From Mucilaginibacter flavus (lineage in GTDB: Bacteria > Bacteroidota > Bacteroidia > Sphingobacteriales > Sphingobacteriaceae), in NCBI RefSeq assembly GCF_030409315.1, contig NZ_JAUFPS010000025.1:1-64000 (forward strand): DNA of 64,000 bases. The letters run 5' to 3'. The notes below the pieces were generated by a model, which was not told the origin of the DNA, ran no database searches, and was given only the letters and a program-made list of their open reading frames with translations. Position 1 is the first letter of the stretch; every line of letters starts with the position of its first letter. Shown here in pieces: positions 52,952-63,331 of the stretch. A program made the translations under genes and the position numbers.

Positions 52952-55900
52952 TTATTGTAGTAGTAATTTCAGGTTAATACCAAAGTTGGTAAATGCTGTA
53001 TTAAAAGTTTGCGAAGTATATGGCCTGGTTAGGTTTGAATCGTAAAACAGGTTAAGGTTAAAGCGCTGATTAATTACGTAGTCAATTGATGGGCGAACGG
53101 TAATGTTTTGCGCGCCCGATGATATTTCGGCGGCCTGCACATCGGCACGATAGATCAACGTTTTGTTATCACGTAACGAAAAATCGACTTTAAAGTTAAC
53201 ATCCTTAGGCGCTCCTCCTTCCATCCACCCAAATGGGAAATGGAAGTTTTTGGTATGGTAACCAAAACCAAACACAACTATTTTTTCATTTTGTTGCGCC
53301 AGTTGGCTATTGAGCAAACTGAGGCTTAACGTACGACTTTGCCTGAACTCCAGGTTGGCGGTCATGCTATTTTTAAACCTCATATTGGCTCCCAGTAATG
53401 GTACAAACTGCTCAAATATGGTAACCTGCGAAAACTGGTAATAAGGTAAAAAGTCGTTATTTAAATCGCGCGCGCTGCTGGCACCATGGGTTTCCTGGTA
53501 TTGAAGCAAAGTGGTGAAGCCGTTTACGTTGTATGATGAACGGTAACCATGGCTCAAATCAAATGAATCAAAAACATCCGATAGCCAGGGCAGCTTACTT
53601 AAACCAGTATACCTGATATCCCAGTTAGGGATAGGTATTTTAGGAAACTGCGAAAGGTTGCTCTTCTTTACATCTTTACCAGTATAAGCCGCTATAAACG
53701 CCGGCACCAACACATTTTGCGAGTTTTGCCCGTAACCATCCGAAAACCCAACCGAATCTAACAAGCGTGTTGAGTTTGGGTTTTGGGACGCCAGCTTTTG
53801 TGAAATATACTTACGGTTATCCAGCATTTTTTGAAACAAGGGCGATGTATTATCAATACCCACTGTTTTTTTAAACGCGGTACCTATAGTTAAGTATGAT
53901 ATGGTGTAGCTACCCGTAGTTACCGGGCTTAAGGTTTCAATGCTATTGCTTGATGCCAGGTATTTGAAGTTTGACTGGTAATCATGTTCCTGCGTTTTAA
54001 GGGCAATCAATTCTATCCTCAAATCCTTAAACGGCTCAACAACCGCCCTTAAATGCAGGTCTTCGTTTACAGATTTGGTATATAGCTGGTTTTGCAGCGT
54101 ATCCGTACTGATCCATCCATTGGCTACGGCCTTGGCACGGATATCCGTTTGGCTGCCCAATAAAAAGCCTATACCCGGCGCGTTGTATTGGGAGTTTTCG
54201 CCAAAAATACCAGATTGCGGCAGGTAGCCCGGCAGGTAAATCCCCCCTTTGCGCGAGTAAGTACCACTTATATTTTTAACGCTGGTTAATAAGCCCACCA
54301 ATACTTTGCTTATACCGTTTGGTGTATTAGGATTATTAGCCTTACGGATAAACGGAAACTTATTATACAACGATACCATATTTAAGGTTGGCGCTACGTT
54401 AATTTCGCGCAGGTTGCTAATGCTGTTACCAACATCATATGATGGATCATTAATGGCAAACAGCGGCTGGGTTTGCCAGTTAAAGTGCGCGCTGTAACGG
54501 GTTACCACCGATGCCCAATCCATACCCGGAATTTTACTAATCGGCAGGGTGTAGTTAAGATTAATGGTGTGGTTGTAGTTGGTTGTACGGCCTAATTTTT
54601 TAAGGTTATCCCAAAGCGTATCGCGTTTTAAACCATTGATACGGCCGGCTGGCTCATCAACTACCGATAAGTTGGTAGCATCAATATCCAGTTGTAAAGA
54701 TTTGGTGAGGTTCCAACCTATACCGTATACCCGGGTGATATTAAAATACTTGTTAAACGTGGTGGTTGGTATCGGGATAAAGTTATTAGGATCATTATCC
54801 CGCAGGGTATTTTCTGAATAAAAGCGATCAAAGTTAATGCTGAAATTTAACCTTGATGGCAATATGCTAAAGTTGATATCGCGCGCCAACGCGAGCAGGT
54901 TGCTTTTAATGATCTTTGAAAACGGACTATAATACTTCGGCGTGTTGGTATAGTTGTAAGACAAGTTTAGATGGTAAGTTTTCTCCAAATCATTCTGCGT
55001 GGTAAAATCATGATGCAAAAACTGAGTATAGGCGTAACTCAGGTTCCAGTTTTCTACATCCCAAACATGGTTTGCCGCGGAGGGGTTAGTTTTAGCTTTA
55101 TGTACATTGGTAAAGTTGATACTCTGGCGCAAAGTATAATCAACAGCGGCATTCCTGATCGAGTCGCGCTCCTGTTTGCTGGTAGCCGCGGCAAGGGTTT
55201 GCTTCAGCTCAATATCCGGCGATCCGGGATCATACTGTGGCATGCTCCGTTGCGATGATACGTTGATATAAGCCGGGATATGAATACCTGTTTTATCAGG
55301 GAAAAACTTACCAAGCTCGGCAGTGGCCGAAATATCGTAGATCTGGTCATCGCTCTGGCTCCTGTCATTCAGGCGTGAATCCAACGTACCAAAACCAACA
55401 GTAGTTTTACTGCCAGAAAAGGTAACATCGGCAAAATCGGCCAGCTTGGTATCCAGCCTGGCGGTTGCGGCCCAGCCACCGCGCTGATCAAAATCCGTAA
55501 GGCGTAATTCATCAAACCAAACTATTCCGCTTTTATCCAGGCCATCATCGGTAACCGTGGTGTTGGTGCCTTTGAGCGGATTACGTACACCTATCATAAT
55601 GGTTCGCAACCTGCTCAAATCCGGCTGCCCTTTAATGTATACGGTTTGACTGCCCTCGGTATATTTAAACACCTCGTTGTAAGGCACGTTTGAGTGATTA
55701 CGTTTCAGTTTGGCGCGGGTAAGCAAACCAAGTTCCAAATCAACAGCGTTATCAGCGGGCCATATCGCGTCTGGGTCGGCGGTACCTGGTTTAGTTATTT
55801 TAAGCGGCACCTCATACTCGTAGTAGTTATCCTGGTAATCAACTCCAAGACGGATGAAGGCGTTAATATCATTATCCTTTAATTGATCGCCCTCGGCGTG

Positions 55901-58900
55901 TACAAACATTTGAATGCGTTTGTATTTGCGCAAATCATTATAAAAAGTACGGAACGCAGCCCTTGAATAACCATCGCGCAAACTCTTTACTTCAATTGAT
56001 AATGATTGCTCATTAAGTTTGGTATTGGTTTGCAGGTTATTGTAATTACGCTGGCGCTGAATACCCGGCGGCACCACATAAGGGATAGGCGTGCGGTTAC
56101 CGTTTTCTTCAATATTTACCGCCTGCACATCAATACTTGAATTATCTATAGGTGGGTTGCTGATGGATGGATCGGCAATTACGTTGAGCAAATTCCGCTC
56201 GGTATTAAAGGCCCGCCACTCGCCGCGTACCAACTCCAAAGTGGCAAAACGTAAAATGGAAGTATCGGCAAAGTTGGTCATAAACATCCGCATAAAACGG
56301 ATGGCTTTAAAATCATCTATATTACCAACTTTACTATCGTAACCATTAATCGGAATCCTGAACTGGTACCAGGTTACTGCCTGGGTTGTGCCGTTTGGCA
56401 GTTTTACGTTAGCCGTTACTTTATCGCTAATGTTATTTTGCCCAACCACCATATCGCCCGGGCGGATAGACACTTTGTACTGGAAGTAGGCATCTTCCTG
56501 GCTCATGTTATTATCCCGGTTAATATCTTCCCCATCGGGTAACGATGTTGATGCCGAGTTTTGGATGCCCAACTCTGCCTGTGATTGTGCCGATGTTTTG
56601 GAGTTACCATCGGTGCCGTTGTATTTGGCATAACGATCAAGGATACCTAAACGGGCCTGGTCAAGCGCCGCTCCCTGGTAATACTGATAATCATCAGATG
56701 ATGGGTCATTGGCAAAGGCGGTGGCGGCAGCGGTATTTAACTGGCCTTTAATTTGGTTTACCACCGGGGCAAATTTAGTTCTTTCATCCGCATCGTTCAA
56801 CCCATCCAAACCAACATCCTGCAAGCGGCGGGCATCGGGGTTATTGTCAAACGCGTTAATAACCGGCTGTAATTTTGATACGCGCCCCCAGTTGGTTTCA
56901 TCAACCTGGGTGTAGTCGCCATTTACGGGTAAGGCATTCTCTAAACTTTTACGCCCATCTTTCAAAATATCTTCAGAGATGCTGCCCAGGTTAAAATACA
57001 GATCGCCACCGGTTGAATTGGGTTTATAGATGAACGGATCAAGCATCCAAAATTCAATGTATGACACGTTGAGCGATTCAAAATCATTAGTCTCCAGTTT
57101 CCTGAACATACCGCCCCAACGCGATTTTGGATTTTGCAAAGTACCATCGGGATTTATGCCGGTAGTAGTATAGTTATACTGCCCACGCACATTGGGATAA
57201 AATGCCATGTTAAGGGTAGCCAAACTTAAAGGCTGCCCGGTTGCCGACTGTTTATAAGGAAATACTTCCTGTTCCAATACCTGCCTTGCATAATGGTTGG
57301 ATAGGTCATTACGGGAAACATTGATAGTACCAGAGTTGGTGTAAAATATAGGATCGATATTATAAAATGCCAGGCGTGCACGATTGTAACCGTAACTCAA
57401 ATCATCAAACAAAGCCGACTCTGAAAAAAGTTGCGGCGTACCCGAGATTTGCCAGGCATTAGCACTTTTTACATCGATAATGGATTGGCTGTTTTCAAAA
57501 TCGTCAAGATATGATGTTCCGTTTTTGGAGCCTGCAAAATTTAACGCCCCTGGGCTACCCGGTATCAGCTGTGCAAACTCGCCCGAAAAATTAACCGATG
57601 ACGGTGCCTTGGTATGAATAAGCGGAATTTTATCAACCAGCCTGGTTAAAAACCTTGATTGCGAACTATAATTGGCATCAAAACCCCATATGGTGTTAGA
57701 TATAGATTCTTCGCCGGCTATTTCATTTTGGGTGATGGGTTGCTCCGTCAGGTGCATAATGGTACCACCCAAATTTAATTTATCGTTCACATGATAATCA
57801 AACCTTGATCCGTATAAGGATTTTTGCTGAACGCCAAACAGTTCGTTGTTTTCCAGTTTTACACTAATGGGCTGCCCTGATGATAGCAAGGCCTGGTTAA
57901 GTACCCTGATCCGCCCGGAGTTGTAATCAATAGTATAATCGGTACCCTCATTTAATTTAAGCTGCCCGGCGGTTACCGTTACGGAACCTTGCGGAATATT
58001 AACAGCATTTAACTGGTACTCCGAGCCTCCTGATGACGAATAAGTACCTTTTATTACATACCTGTTAAGCGCCGGAAAAAACTGTTGGGCTATAGTTTTG
58101 GTAGAATCGTACAAAGGTTGATAAACATACCGTTTGGCCAGGTCGGCCTCTCCGGCTGTAAACTTGGCCGCCAGGTCAGATCCAAAGGGCTCTATGGTAG
58201 GGAATACGATACGCCCGTTTTGCGAGTCGATAGTGATACCTTCTAAAAAGTCAAAATAACCGTCGGGCTGTTTATCGCTTTGCTGGTTCAAATTATCAAG
58301 TCCGGTAACCTGCAGCCAAAGCTTGCCTTTGGTATTAGCACCCTCCTCCATCACCGTTTTTTCAATACCGGTTTTATCATCCAAACGGGTAACTGTAAGT
58401 TTAAAGTTTGTAGGTGCTATCTGGAATGCCCCAAGGGAGTAGATGTTTTTCATCATCAAATCCCAGGTTGGTAAATTAGTTTTCAGCAATTCGCCCTTTA
58501 GCAATTTTACAAAAAGCACTTTTGGCGTGGTAGGATCAACGGCTATATCGCTGCTAAACTCACCCACCTGGTATTGTACGCCGTTTATGGTGTATTGGTA
58601 AGCAACGGCCAAAACTTCGTCGTTATTTAAAGGGTAGTTAAGGGAAATATAGCCCAACTGCGGGTTCAACTTAAAATCCTTATCTACAACCAACTTGCGG
58701 GCATAGGTTAGTTTCGAATAGTTATCGGTGTAATTAGCGGCGTTCCCCAACGATTGGAAATAAGTAGCTACCGCGTTTGAATTGGTTTGCCTTACCGCGG
58801 CAGGCAAACCGTTTAACAGCGAGTTGGATTGTTGCGCGAAACCCGGCCCTTTAAAACCCGCGGGTAAAGCGCTAAAACCGGCACCGCTCTGCAAACGCGT

Positions 58901-60010
58901 ATTGTAAGGCTTGTTTTCGCCCAAATCCGTGAATGCCAATATATCCCTTGAATCTGTAGTAACATTGGTACGGTTGGTTGTCCAAACCTCAATTTTGGTT
59001 ATGTTGATGTTTGAGCTGATAATAGGAATGTTTGACAGCGCCCTGTTATAGTTATTGCGAAAATACTGTGATAAAAAGAAGTGTTTGTTGGCCTCATAAT
59101 CTGCCGGTGTAAGCCTGAACTCGCCTTGTTGCGAACCATTGGTAATGGTAATAGTTTTGGATTGCGACCGCTGTTGCGATAAAATACTGGTAACATCCAG
59201 CCTGCCAAACTTCAATTTGGTTTTTACGCCAAAAAGCGCCTGGCTGCCGGTAATTAGCGTAGTAGGCAAGGGCATACTAACGGTACCAGCTTCAATTTTC
59301 TGAATAATTTCGTCGGGCGAGCCTGTATAATCCAGCTTTATTTGGTTTTCAAACTGAAACTGGGCCTCGGTATTATAATTGGTGGTAATTTTTAATTTAT
59401 CGCCTATGTTACCCGTTACGTTTAACTGAATTTTTTGATCAAAATTAAAATTAAACTGGCTGCGCTGACGGGTATTGAACAACGGGTTTTCGTTTTTATT
59501 TACCTGCCCGGCCATAATCATTTCTGCCGATCCCTGCGGACGGATATCAATTTTATCGCTGCCAAACATTTGTTCAAACGTACGGCTCCGCACCTTAATC
59601 ACCGGTATAAATCCGGGTTGCTGCGAATCATAGGCATAATCATCTGCCAGTTGTTTGTAATAGCTACGTTGTTCAGATCGTTGTTTGAGTTGTAGGTATT
59701 GTGCAAAGGTTAGGTATTGAGGGGCTCGGTATAATAAATTTCCTACACGTTCATATAGGATGTATCGGTTGGTTACAGGATCATATTCAACCGTACGCAC
59801 CAGTCCCGGCGGGTCCGAACTGAAAACACCCTCCCTGAGCCTAACATTTTTGGGTTGGGCCAGGTCAAGGGGGAGCGGCGTACTTTTCCGGGTCGTATCG
59901 GCCTTAACTTTCGGAGGCTGCTGTTGCTGCGCGTAAGCGCTGTTCAGCACGCCGAAAGCAAGAATTAACAACACACTTATAATAATATTATAAGTAAATA
60001 TTTTGATCAA
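52952..60010 (-). CDS. sprA: SprA, outer-membrane translocon of the type IX secretion / gliding system
   Basis: A 2352-residue protein, the largest in the window. A signal peptide ends in NSAYAQ. The N-terminal region (about 75-330; RQRSQFNFNFDQKIQLNVTGNIGDKL) and repeated SprA segments (GTSYLDDFENSQSIIDVKSA, FDELRLTDFDQRGGWAATAR) belong to the gliding SprA family. The C-terminus is beta-strand-rich and ends with NLKLLLQ-type barrel closure. In Bacteroidota, SprA forms a giant 36-strand pore through which T9SS cargo leaves the cell. The gene follows ruvA by 24 bases, the usual order. No other T9SS genes are in this window. Confidence 0.97.
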   Translation of the reverse strand: MIKIFTYNIIISVLLILAFGVLNSAYAQQQQPPKVKADTTRKSTPLPLDLAQPKNVRLREGVFSSDPPGLVRTVEYDPVTNRYILYERVGNLLYRAPQYLTFAQYLQLKQRSEQRSYYKQLADDYAYDSQQPGFIPVIKVRSRTFEQMFGSDKIDIRPQGSAEMIMAGQVNKNENPLFNTRQRSQFNFNFDQKIQLNVTGNIGDKLKITTNYNTEAQFQFENQIKLDYTGSPDEIIQKIEAGTVSMPLPTTLITGSQALFGVKTKLKFGRLDVTSILSQQRSQSKTITITNGSQQGEFRLTPADYEANKHFFLSQYFRNNYNRALSNIPIISSNINITKIEVWTTNRTNVTTDSRDILAFTDLGENKPYNTRLQSGAGFSALPAGFKGPGFAQQSNSLLNGLPAAVRQTNSNAVATYFQSLGNAANYTDNYSKLTYARKLVVDKDFKLNPQLGYISLNYPLNNDEVLAVAYQYTINGVQYQVGEFSSDIAVDPTTPKVLFVKLLKGELLKTNLPTWDLMMKNIYSLGAFQIAPTNFKLTVTRLDDKTGIEKTVMEEGANTKGKLWLQVTGLDNLNQQSDKQPDGYFDFLEGITIDSQNGRIVFPTIEPFGSDLAAKFTAGEADLAKRYVYQPLYDSTKTIAQQFFPALNRYVIKGTYSSSGGSEYQLNAVNIPQGSVTVTAGQLKLNEGTDYTIDYNSGRIRVLNQALLSSGQPISVKLENNELFGVQQKSLYGSRFDYHVNDKLNLGGTIMHLTEQPITQNEIAGEESISNTIWGFDANYSSQSRFLTRLVDKIPLIHTKAPSSVNFSGEFAQLIPGSPGALNFAGSKNGTSYLDDFENSQSIIDVKSANAWQISGTPQLFSESALFDDLSYGYNRARLAFYNIDPIFYTNSGTINVSRNDLSNHYARQVLEQEVFPYKQSATGQPLSLATLNMAFYPNVRGQYNYTTTGINPDGTLQNPKSRWGGMFRKLETNDFESLNVSYIEFWMLDPFIYKPNSTGGDLYFNLGSISEDILKDGRKSLENALPVNGDYTQVDETNWGRVSKLQPVINAFDNNPDARRLQDVGLDGLNDADERTKFAPVVNQIKGQLNTAAATAFANDPSSDDYQYYQGAALDQARLGILDRYAKYNGTDGNSKTSAQSQAELGIQNSASTSLPDGEDINRDNNMSQEDAYFQYKVSIRPGDMVVGQNNISDKVTANVKLPNGTTQAVTWYQFRIPINGYDSKVGNIDDFKAIRFMRMFMTNFADTSILRFATLELVRGEWRAFNTERNLLNVIADPSISNPPIDNSSIDVQAVNIEENGNRTPIPYVVPPGIQRQRNYNNLQTNTKLNEQSLSIEVKSLRDGYSRAAFRTFYNDLRKYKRIQMFVHAEGDQLKDNDINAFIRLGVDYQDNYYEYEVPLKITKPGTADPDAIWPADNAVDLELGLLTRAKLKRNHSNVPYNEVFKYTEGSQTVYIKGQPDLSRLRTIMIGVRNPLKGTNTTVTDDGLDKSGIVWFDELRLTDFDQRGGWAATARLDTKLADFADVTFSGSKTTVGFGTLDSRLNDRSQSDDQIYDISATAELGKFFPDKTGIHIPAYINVSSQRSMPQYDPGSPDIELKQTLAAATSKQERDSIRNAAVDYTLRQSINFTNVHKAKTNPSAANHVWDVENWNLSYAYTQFLHHDFTTQNDLEKTYHLNLSYNYTNTPKYYSPFSKIIKSNLLALARDINFSILPSRLNFSINFDRFYSENTLRDNDPNNFIPIPTTTFNKYFNITRVYGIGWNLTKSLQLDIDATNLSVVDEPAGRINGLKRDTLWDNLKKLGRTTNYNHTINLNYTLPISKIPGMDWASVVTRYSAHFNWQTQPLFAINDPSYDVGNSISNLREINVAPTLNMVSLYNKFPFIRKANNPNTPNGISKVLVGLLTSVKNISGTYSRKGGIYLPGYLPQSGIFGENSQYNAPGIGFLLGSQTDIRAKAVANGWISTDTLQNQLYTKSVNEDLHLRAVVEPFKDLRIELIALKTQEHDYQSNFKYLASSNSIETLSPVTTGSYTISYLTIGTAFKKTVGIDNTSPLFQKMLDNRKYISQKLASQNPNSTRLLDSVGFSDGYGQNSQNVLVPAFIAAYTGKDVKKSNLSQFPKIPIPNWDIRYTGLSKLPWLSDVFDSFDLSHGYRSSYNVNGFTTLLQYQETHGASSARDLNNDFLPYYQFSQVTIFEQFVPLLGANMRFKNSMTANLEFRQSRTLSLSLLNSQLAQQNEKIVVFGFGYHTKNFHFPFGWMEGGAPKDVNFKVDFSLRDNKTLIYRADVQAAEISSGAQNITVRPSIDYVINQRFNLNLFYDSNLTRPYTSQTFNTAFTNFGINLKLLLQ

Positions 60011-60034
60011 AAGCTAAGTCGAATTTGTACGTAA

Positions 60035-60619
60035 TTATAATGTTTTTAATGCAAACTTTATAAGTTGTTCTACGGTTAATTCTTCACCGTTGTTACTCAT
60101 TTGCTGGTCAAGAACTTTCTCTGCCGCGTTTTTGGCAAAGCCCAACATTACCAGGGCAGTAAGTGCCTCATCTTTAGCAGTTTTATTTACAGGCACAACG
60201 GTAAGGGTATCCGGACCCTCTTTGCGTAATTTATCCTGCAGCTCCAGGATTACCCGTTGGGCCGATTTTGGGCCGATGCCTTTTATACGCTGAATAACGG
60301 CAACATTACCGCTTACGATAGCCGCCTGAATTTCGGCCGGAGTTATTGATGACAGCATCATACGGGCAGTATTTGGCCCAATACCCGATATAGATATCAG
60401 GTGCATAAACAGGCGGCGCTCACCATCATCGGCAAAACCGTACAGGGTGAGCGCGTCTTCTTTTACGTGTTGCCAAACGTATAACTTGCAGCTTTCGCTG
60501 GTGCCAAGTTTTGAATACGTATTTAACGATATATTGATGTGGTAACCTATACCCGTGGCATCAATAACTACATGCGATGCGCTTTTAAAAACTAGTTTAC
60601 CACTAATATAATCGTACAT
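60035..60619 (-). CDS. ruvA: Holliday junction DNA helicase subunit RuvA
   Basis: A 194-residue protein: OB-fold domain I (about 1-62, starting MYDYISGKLVFKSASHVVID), two helix-hairpin-helix motifs (ISGIGPNTARMMLS and IKGIGPKSAQRVILE, about 75-125), and the C-terminal domain III (about 145-194) that contacts RuvB. It binds Holliday junctions and guides RuvB-driven branch migration. It is followed by sprA on the same strand and probably co-transcribed with it. Confidence 0.96.
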   Translation of the reverse strand: MYDYISGKLVFKSASHVVIDATGIGYHINISLNTYSKLGTSESCKLYVWQHVKEDALTLYGFADDGERRLFMHLISISGIGPNTARMMLSSITPAEIQAAIVSGNVAVIQRIKGIGPKSAQRVILELQDKLRKEGPDTLTVVPVNKTAKDEALTALVMLGFAKNAAEKVLDQQMSNNGEELTVEQLIKFALKTL

Positions 60620-60686
60620 ATATAAATATTATTTACTTGTTAAATTTATTAAAAAGCTGTTCAAAAATGAAGCACTTTTCTCCAAC

Positions 60687-60773
60687 TGTCATTCTGAGGA
60701 ACGAAGAATCTTCTTCGCTATAAAAGTTTGCAATGATTAGGGCGAAGAAGATCCTTCGTTCCTCAGGATGACA
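60687..60773. repeat. Palindromic repeat, CATTCTGAGGAACGAAG type
   Basis: TGTCATTCTGAGGAACGAAG (60687-60706, arm continues to 60718) and its inverse at 60742-60773 form imperfect 32-base arms around 23 bases. It lies upstream of ruvA in a 317-base region without a gene. Confidence 0.8.
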
Positions 60774-60890
60774 ATTTTTTTTACAAAAGGTCATAGGTAG
60801 ACACTAAGCAATCTCATGCTTTATGTGTCAACTCCACTTTCATAATTAATTGAGCTAATTCACTTTAAAGCAATTACAAGGCGTATGCCC

Positions 60891-60923
60891 AGACTTACGA
60901 AGTTTTAAAAACTTCGTAAGTCT
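60891..60923. repeat. Dispersed palindrome AGACTTACGAAGTTTT..., copy 2
   Basis: It is the same palindrome as at 16602-16635, one base shorter in the centre. It is 13 bases behind the maeB stop and may serve as its terminator. Confidence 0.85.
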
Positions 60924-60936
60924 TCCGTCGCCAGGT

Positions 60937-63213
60937 TTATTTATCGCCCGCTTTGGCCTGTGCGGTTATTACCGCTATGGTCACCATGTTCACAATTTCG
61001 CGCACCGAACTGCCCAGTTGCAATACGTGCACAGGCTTTTTAAGGCCTAACAATATCGGACCAACAGCTTCAGCACCACCTATTTCCTGCAATAATTTGT
61101 AGGCAATATTGCCCGATTCCAGGTTGGGGAATATCAGCGTATTAGCCGGTTTGCCATTAAGGGTCGAAAAAGGAAAATTATCTGCAAGCAAATCGGAGTT
61201 TAGGGCAAAGTTAGCCTGCATATCGCCATCGACCACCATATCGGGGTATTTGGCATGCAGTATCTTAGCAGTTTCCCTTGTTTTTTCAGGGATCACTCCT
61301 TCGTTCGATCCAAAATTAGAGTATGACAGTAAAGCTACCCTTGGGGCAATATTGAAACGCTTAACAGAACGTTCTATCAGCACGGTAATATCAACCAGCT
61401 CTTCTACCGTTGGGTTTACGTTTACTGTGGTATCGCCAAAAAACACCGGGCCTTTTGGTGTGATCATCATATACATACCCGCTACACGGTTTACACCTTC
61501 TTCGGTACCGATGATCTGTAAAGCAGGTTTAACCGTGGTTACATAATCTTTGGTCAATCCCGAGATCAACGCGTCGGCCCTGCCAAACTGCACCATGCTG
61601 GCGCCGTAATAGTTACGGTCTATCATCATTTTGCGGGCCTCAAACAGGGTGATGCCCCTGCGCTGGCGTTTTTTATAAAGGAAATCAACGTACTCCTCCA
61701 TGTTTTCGCAGCCCTCGCGCGGATCAATGATCTGTACATCGCCCAGATCAATCTCGTTATCGCGCATGATCTTTTTGATCTTCTCAATGTTACCCAACAA
61801 TATCGGGGTAGCAATGCCCTCCTCTTTTACAATCTGGGCCGATCTTAAGATCTTGTAGTTATCTGCTTCCGCAAAAACTACACGTTTAGGGTTTTGCTTG
61901 GCTTTGTTGGTTAGGTTACGCAAAAGCTTATCATTATTACCCAAACGCGAACGTAGTTCCTCGGCATAAGCATCCCAATCGGTAATTACCTTACGGGCTA
62001 CTCCCGATTCGATGGCTGCCTTAGCAACCGCCATAGATACTTCTGTGATCAACCTTTGATCCATTGGTTTGGGAATAATATAATCCTTACCAAATTTAAG
62101 ATTAGTAATATTATAGGCCAGGTTAACGGCTTCGGGCACCGGCTTTTTGGCCATATCGGCAATAGCGATGGTAGCCGCAATTTTCATTTCTTCGTTAATG
62201 GCGGTTGCCCTTACATCAAGCGCGCCACGGAAAATATAGGGGAAGCCCAATACGTTGTTCACCTGATTCGGGAAATCCGACCGGCCGGTTGCCATAATGA
62301 TATCATCGCGGGTACCGATAGCCAAATCGTAATCAATTTCGGGCACCGGGTTGGCCATTGCAAATACAATGGGCTTTTTAGCCATCGACTTAAGCATGTT
62401 TGGCGTTACCACGTTACCTGCCGAAAGACCAACAAATACGTCGGCATCTTTCATAGCATCGGTTAATGTTTTAACATCGGTGCGGGTGGTAGCAAACTCC
62501 ATCCTGATATCGTCCAGATCGGTACGTTGCTCATCCAGCACACCATTGATATCAAACATCACCAGGTTTTCTTTTTTTACCCCTAATGACAGGTACATTT
62601 TGGAGCAGGATACCGCAGCAGCACCGGCACCGTTCACCACCATTTTTATCTTATCAAGCTTTTTCCCCTGAATTTCGCAGGCGTTCATCAAGGCCGCGCC
62701 GGAGATGATGGCGGTACCATGCTGATCATCGTGCATCACCGGGATATTCATTTCGGCTTTAAGCCTGCGTTCAATTTCAAAACAGGTTGGTGCCGAAATA
62801 TCTTCAAGGTTTACACCACCAAATGTAGGCTCAAGTGCCTTTACAATATTTACAAAGTCGTCAACACTTTTTGCATTCACCTCCAGGTCAAACACATCTA
62901 TATCGGCATAAATTTTAAACAGCAGGCCCTTGCCTTCCATTACCGGCTTACTGGCTTCTGGACCAATATTACCTAAACCAAGAACTGCGGTACCGTTACT
63001 GATCACAGCTACCAGGTTACCTTTGGCTGTGTATTTATATACATCTTCAACATTATCGGCTATGCGCAGGCAAGGTTCGGCCACGCCAGGCGAGTAAGCC
63101 ATTGTAAGGTCTCGTTGCGAATTGGTAGGCTTGGTAGGCACTACCTGTATCTTGCCCGGGCGACCCATTGAATGGTAATTCAGGGCGTCCTGTTTGCGGT
63201 TGTTCTTGTTCAT
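60937..63213 (-). CDS. maeB: NADP-dependent malic enzyme with phosphotransacetylase-like C-terminal domain
   Basis: The enzyme oxidatively decarboxylates malate to pyruvate. The N-terminal malic domain (about 1-425) has [14 protein letters not shown], the divalent-metal region DDQHGTAI, and the dinucleotide motif VVNGAGAAA. The C-terminal 325 residues are phosphotransacetylase-like ([20 protein letters not shown]), the usual regulatory fusion of MaeB. I choose the ATG at 63213 (758 residues); a TTG five codons earlier opens the same frame but lies almost on the expected transcription start. A well-formed promoter lies just upstream. Confidence 0.95.
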   Translation of the reverse strand: MNKNNRKQDALNYHSMGRPGKIQVVPTKPTNSQRDLTMAYSPGVAEPCLRIADNVEDVYKYTAKGNLVAVISNGTAVLGLGNIGPEASKPVMEGKGLLFKIYADIDVFDLEVNAKSVDDFVNIVKALEPTFGGVNLEDISAPTCFEIERRLKAEMNIPVMHDDQHGTAIISGAALMNACEIQGKKLDKIKMVVNGAGAAAVSCSKMYLSLGVKKENLVMFDINGVLDEQRTDLDDIRMEFATTRTDVKTLTDAMKDADVFVGLSAGNVVTPNMLKSMAKKPIVFAMANPVPEIDYDLAIGTRDDIIMATGRSDFPNQVNNVLGFPYIFRGALDVRATAINEEMKIAATIAIADMAKKPVPEAVNLAYNITNLKFGKDYIIPKPMDQRLITEVSMAVAKAAIESGVARKVITDWDAYAEELRSRLGNNDKLLRNLTNKAKQNPKRVVFAEADNYKILRSAQIVKEEGIATPILLGNIEKIKKIMRDNEIDLGDVQIIDPREGCENMEEYVDFLYKKRQRRGITLFEARKMMIDRNYYGASMVQFGRADALISGLTKDYVTTVKPALQIIGTEEGVNRVAGMYMMITPKGPVFFGDTTVNVNPTVEELVDITVLIERSVKRFNIAPRVALLSYSNFGSNEGVIPEKTRETAKILHAKYPDMVVDGDMQANFALNSDLLADNFPFSTLNGKPANTLIFPNLESGNIAYKLLQEIGGAEAVGPILLGLKKPVHVLQLGSSVREIVNMVTIAVITAQAKAGDK

Positions 63214-63233
63214 CTTCTCAAAATTCAAGCGTT

Positions 63234-63266
63234 CAAAATTACAATTCTTTTTATGGTAACCTCAAA
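63234..63266 (-). promoter_or_regulatory. maeB promoter
   Basis: On the minus strand TTTG (63263-63266) is followed 21 bases later by TAATTTTG (63234-63241), an exact TAnnTTTG box. The predicted start is near 63229, which supports the ATG at 63213 over the TTG at 63228. Confidence 0.75.
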
Positions 63267-63273
63267 TAAAAAA

Positions 63274-63303
63274 GCCCGGTTTTGAAACATGTCAAAATCG
63301 GGC
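63274..63303 (-). terminator. Terminator of the LysM transglycosylase gene
   Basis: GCCCGGTTTTGA and TCAAAATCGGGC pair with one G-U around six bases; on the minus strand the stem is followed by TTTTTT. It lies between this gene and the maeB promoter. Confidence 0.88.
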
Positions 63304-63331
63304 TATTCCGTAAGCGGATATTATCCTGTAT

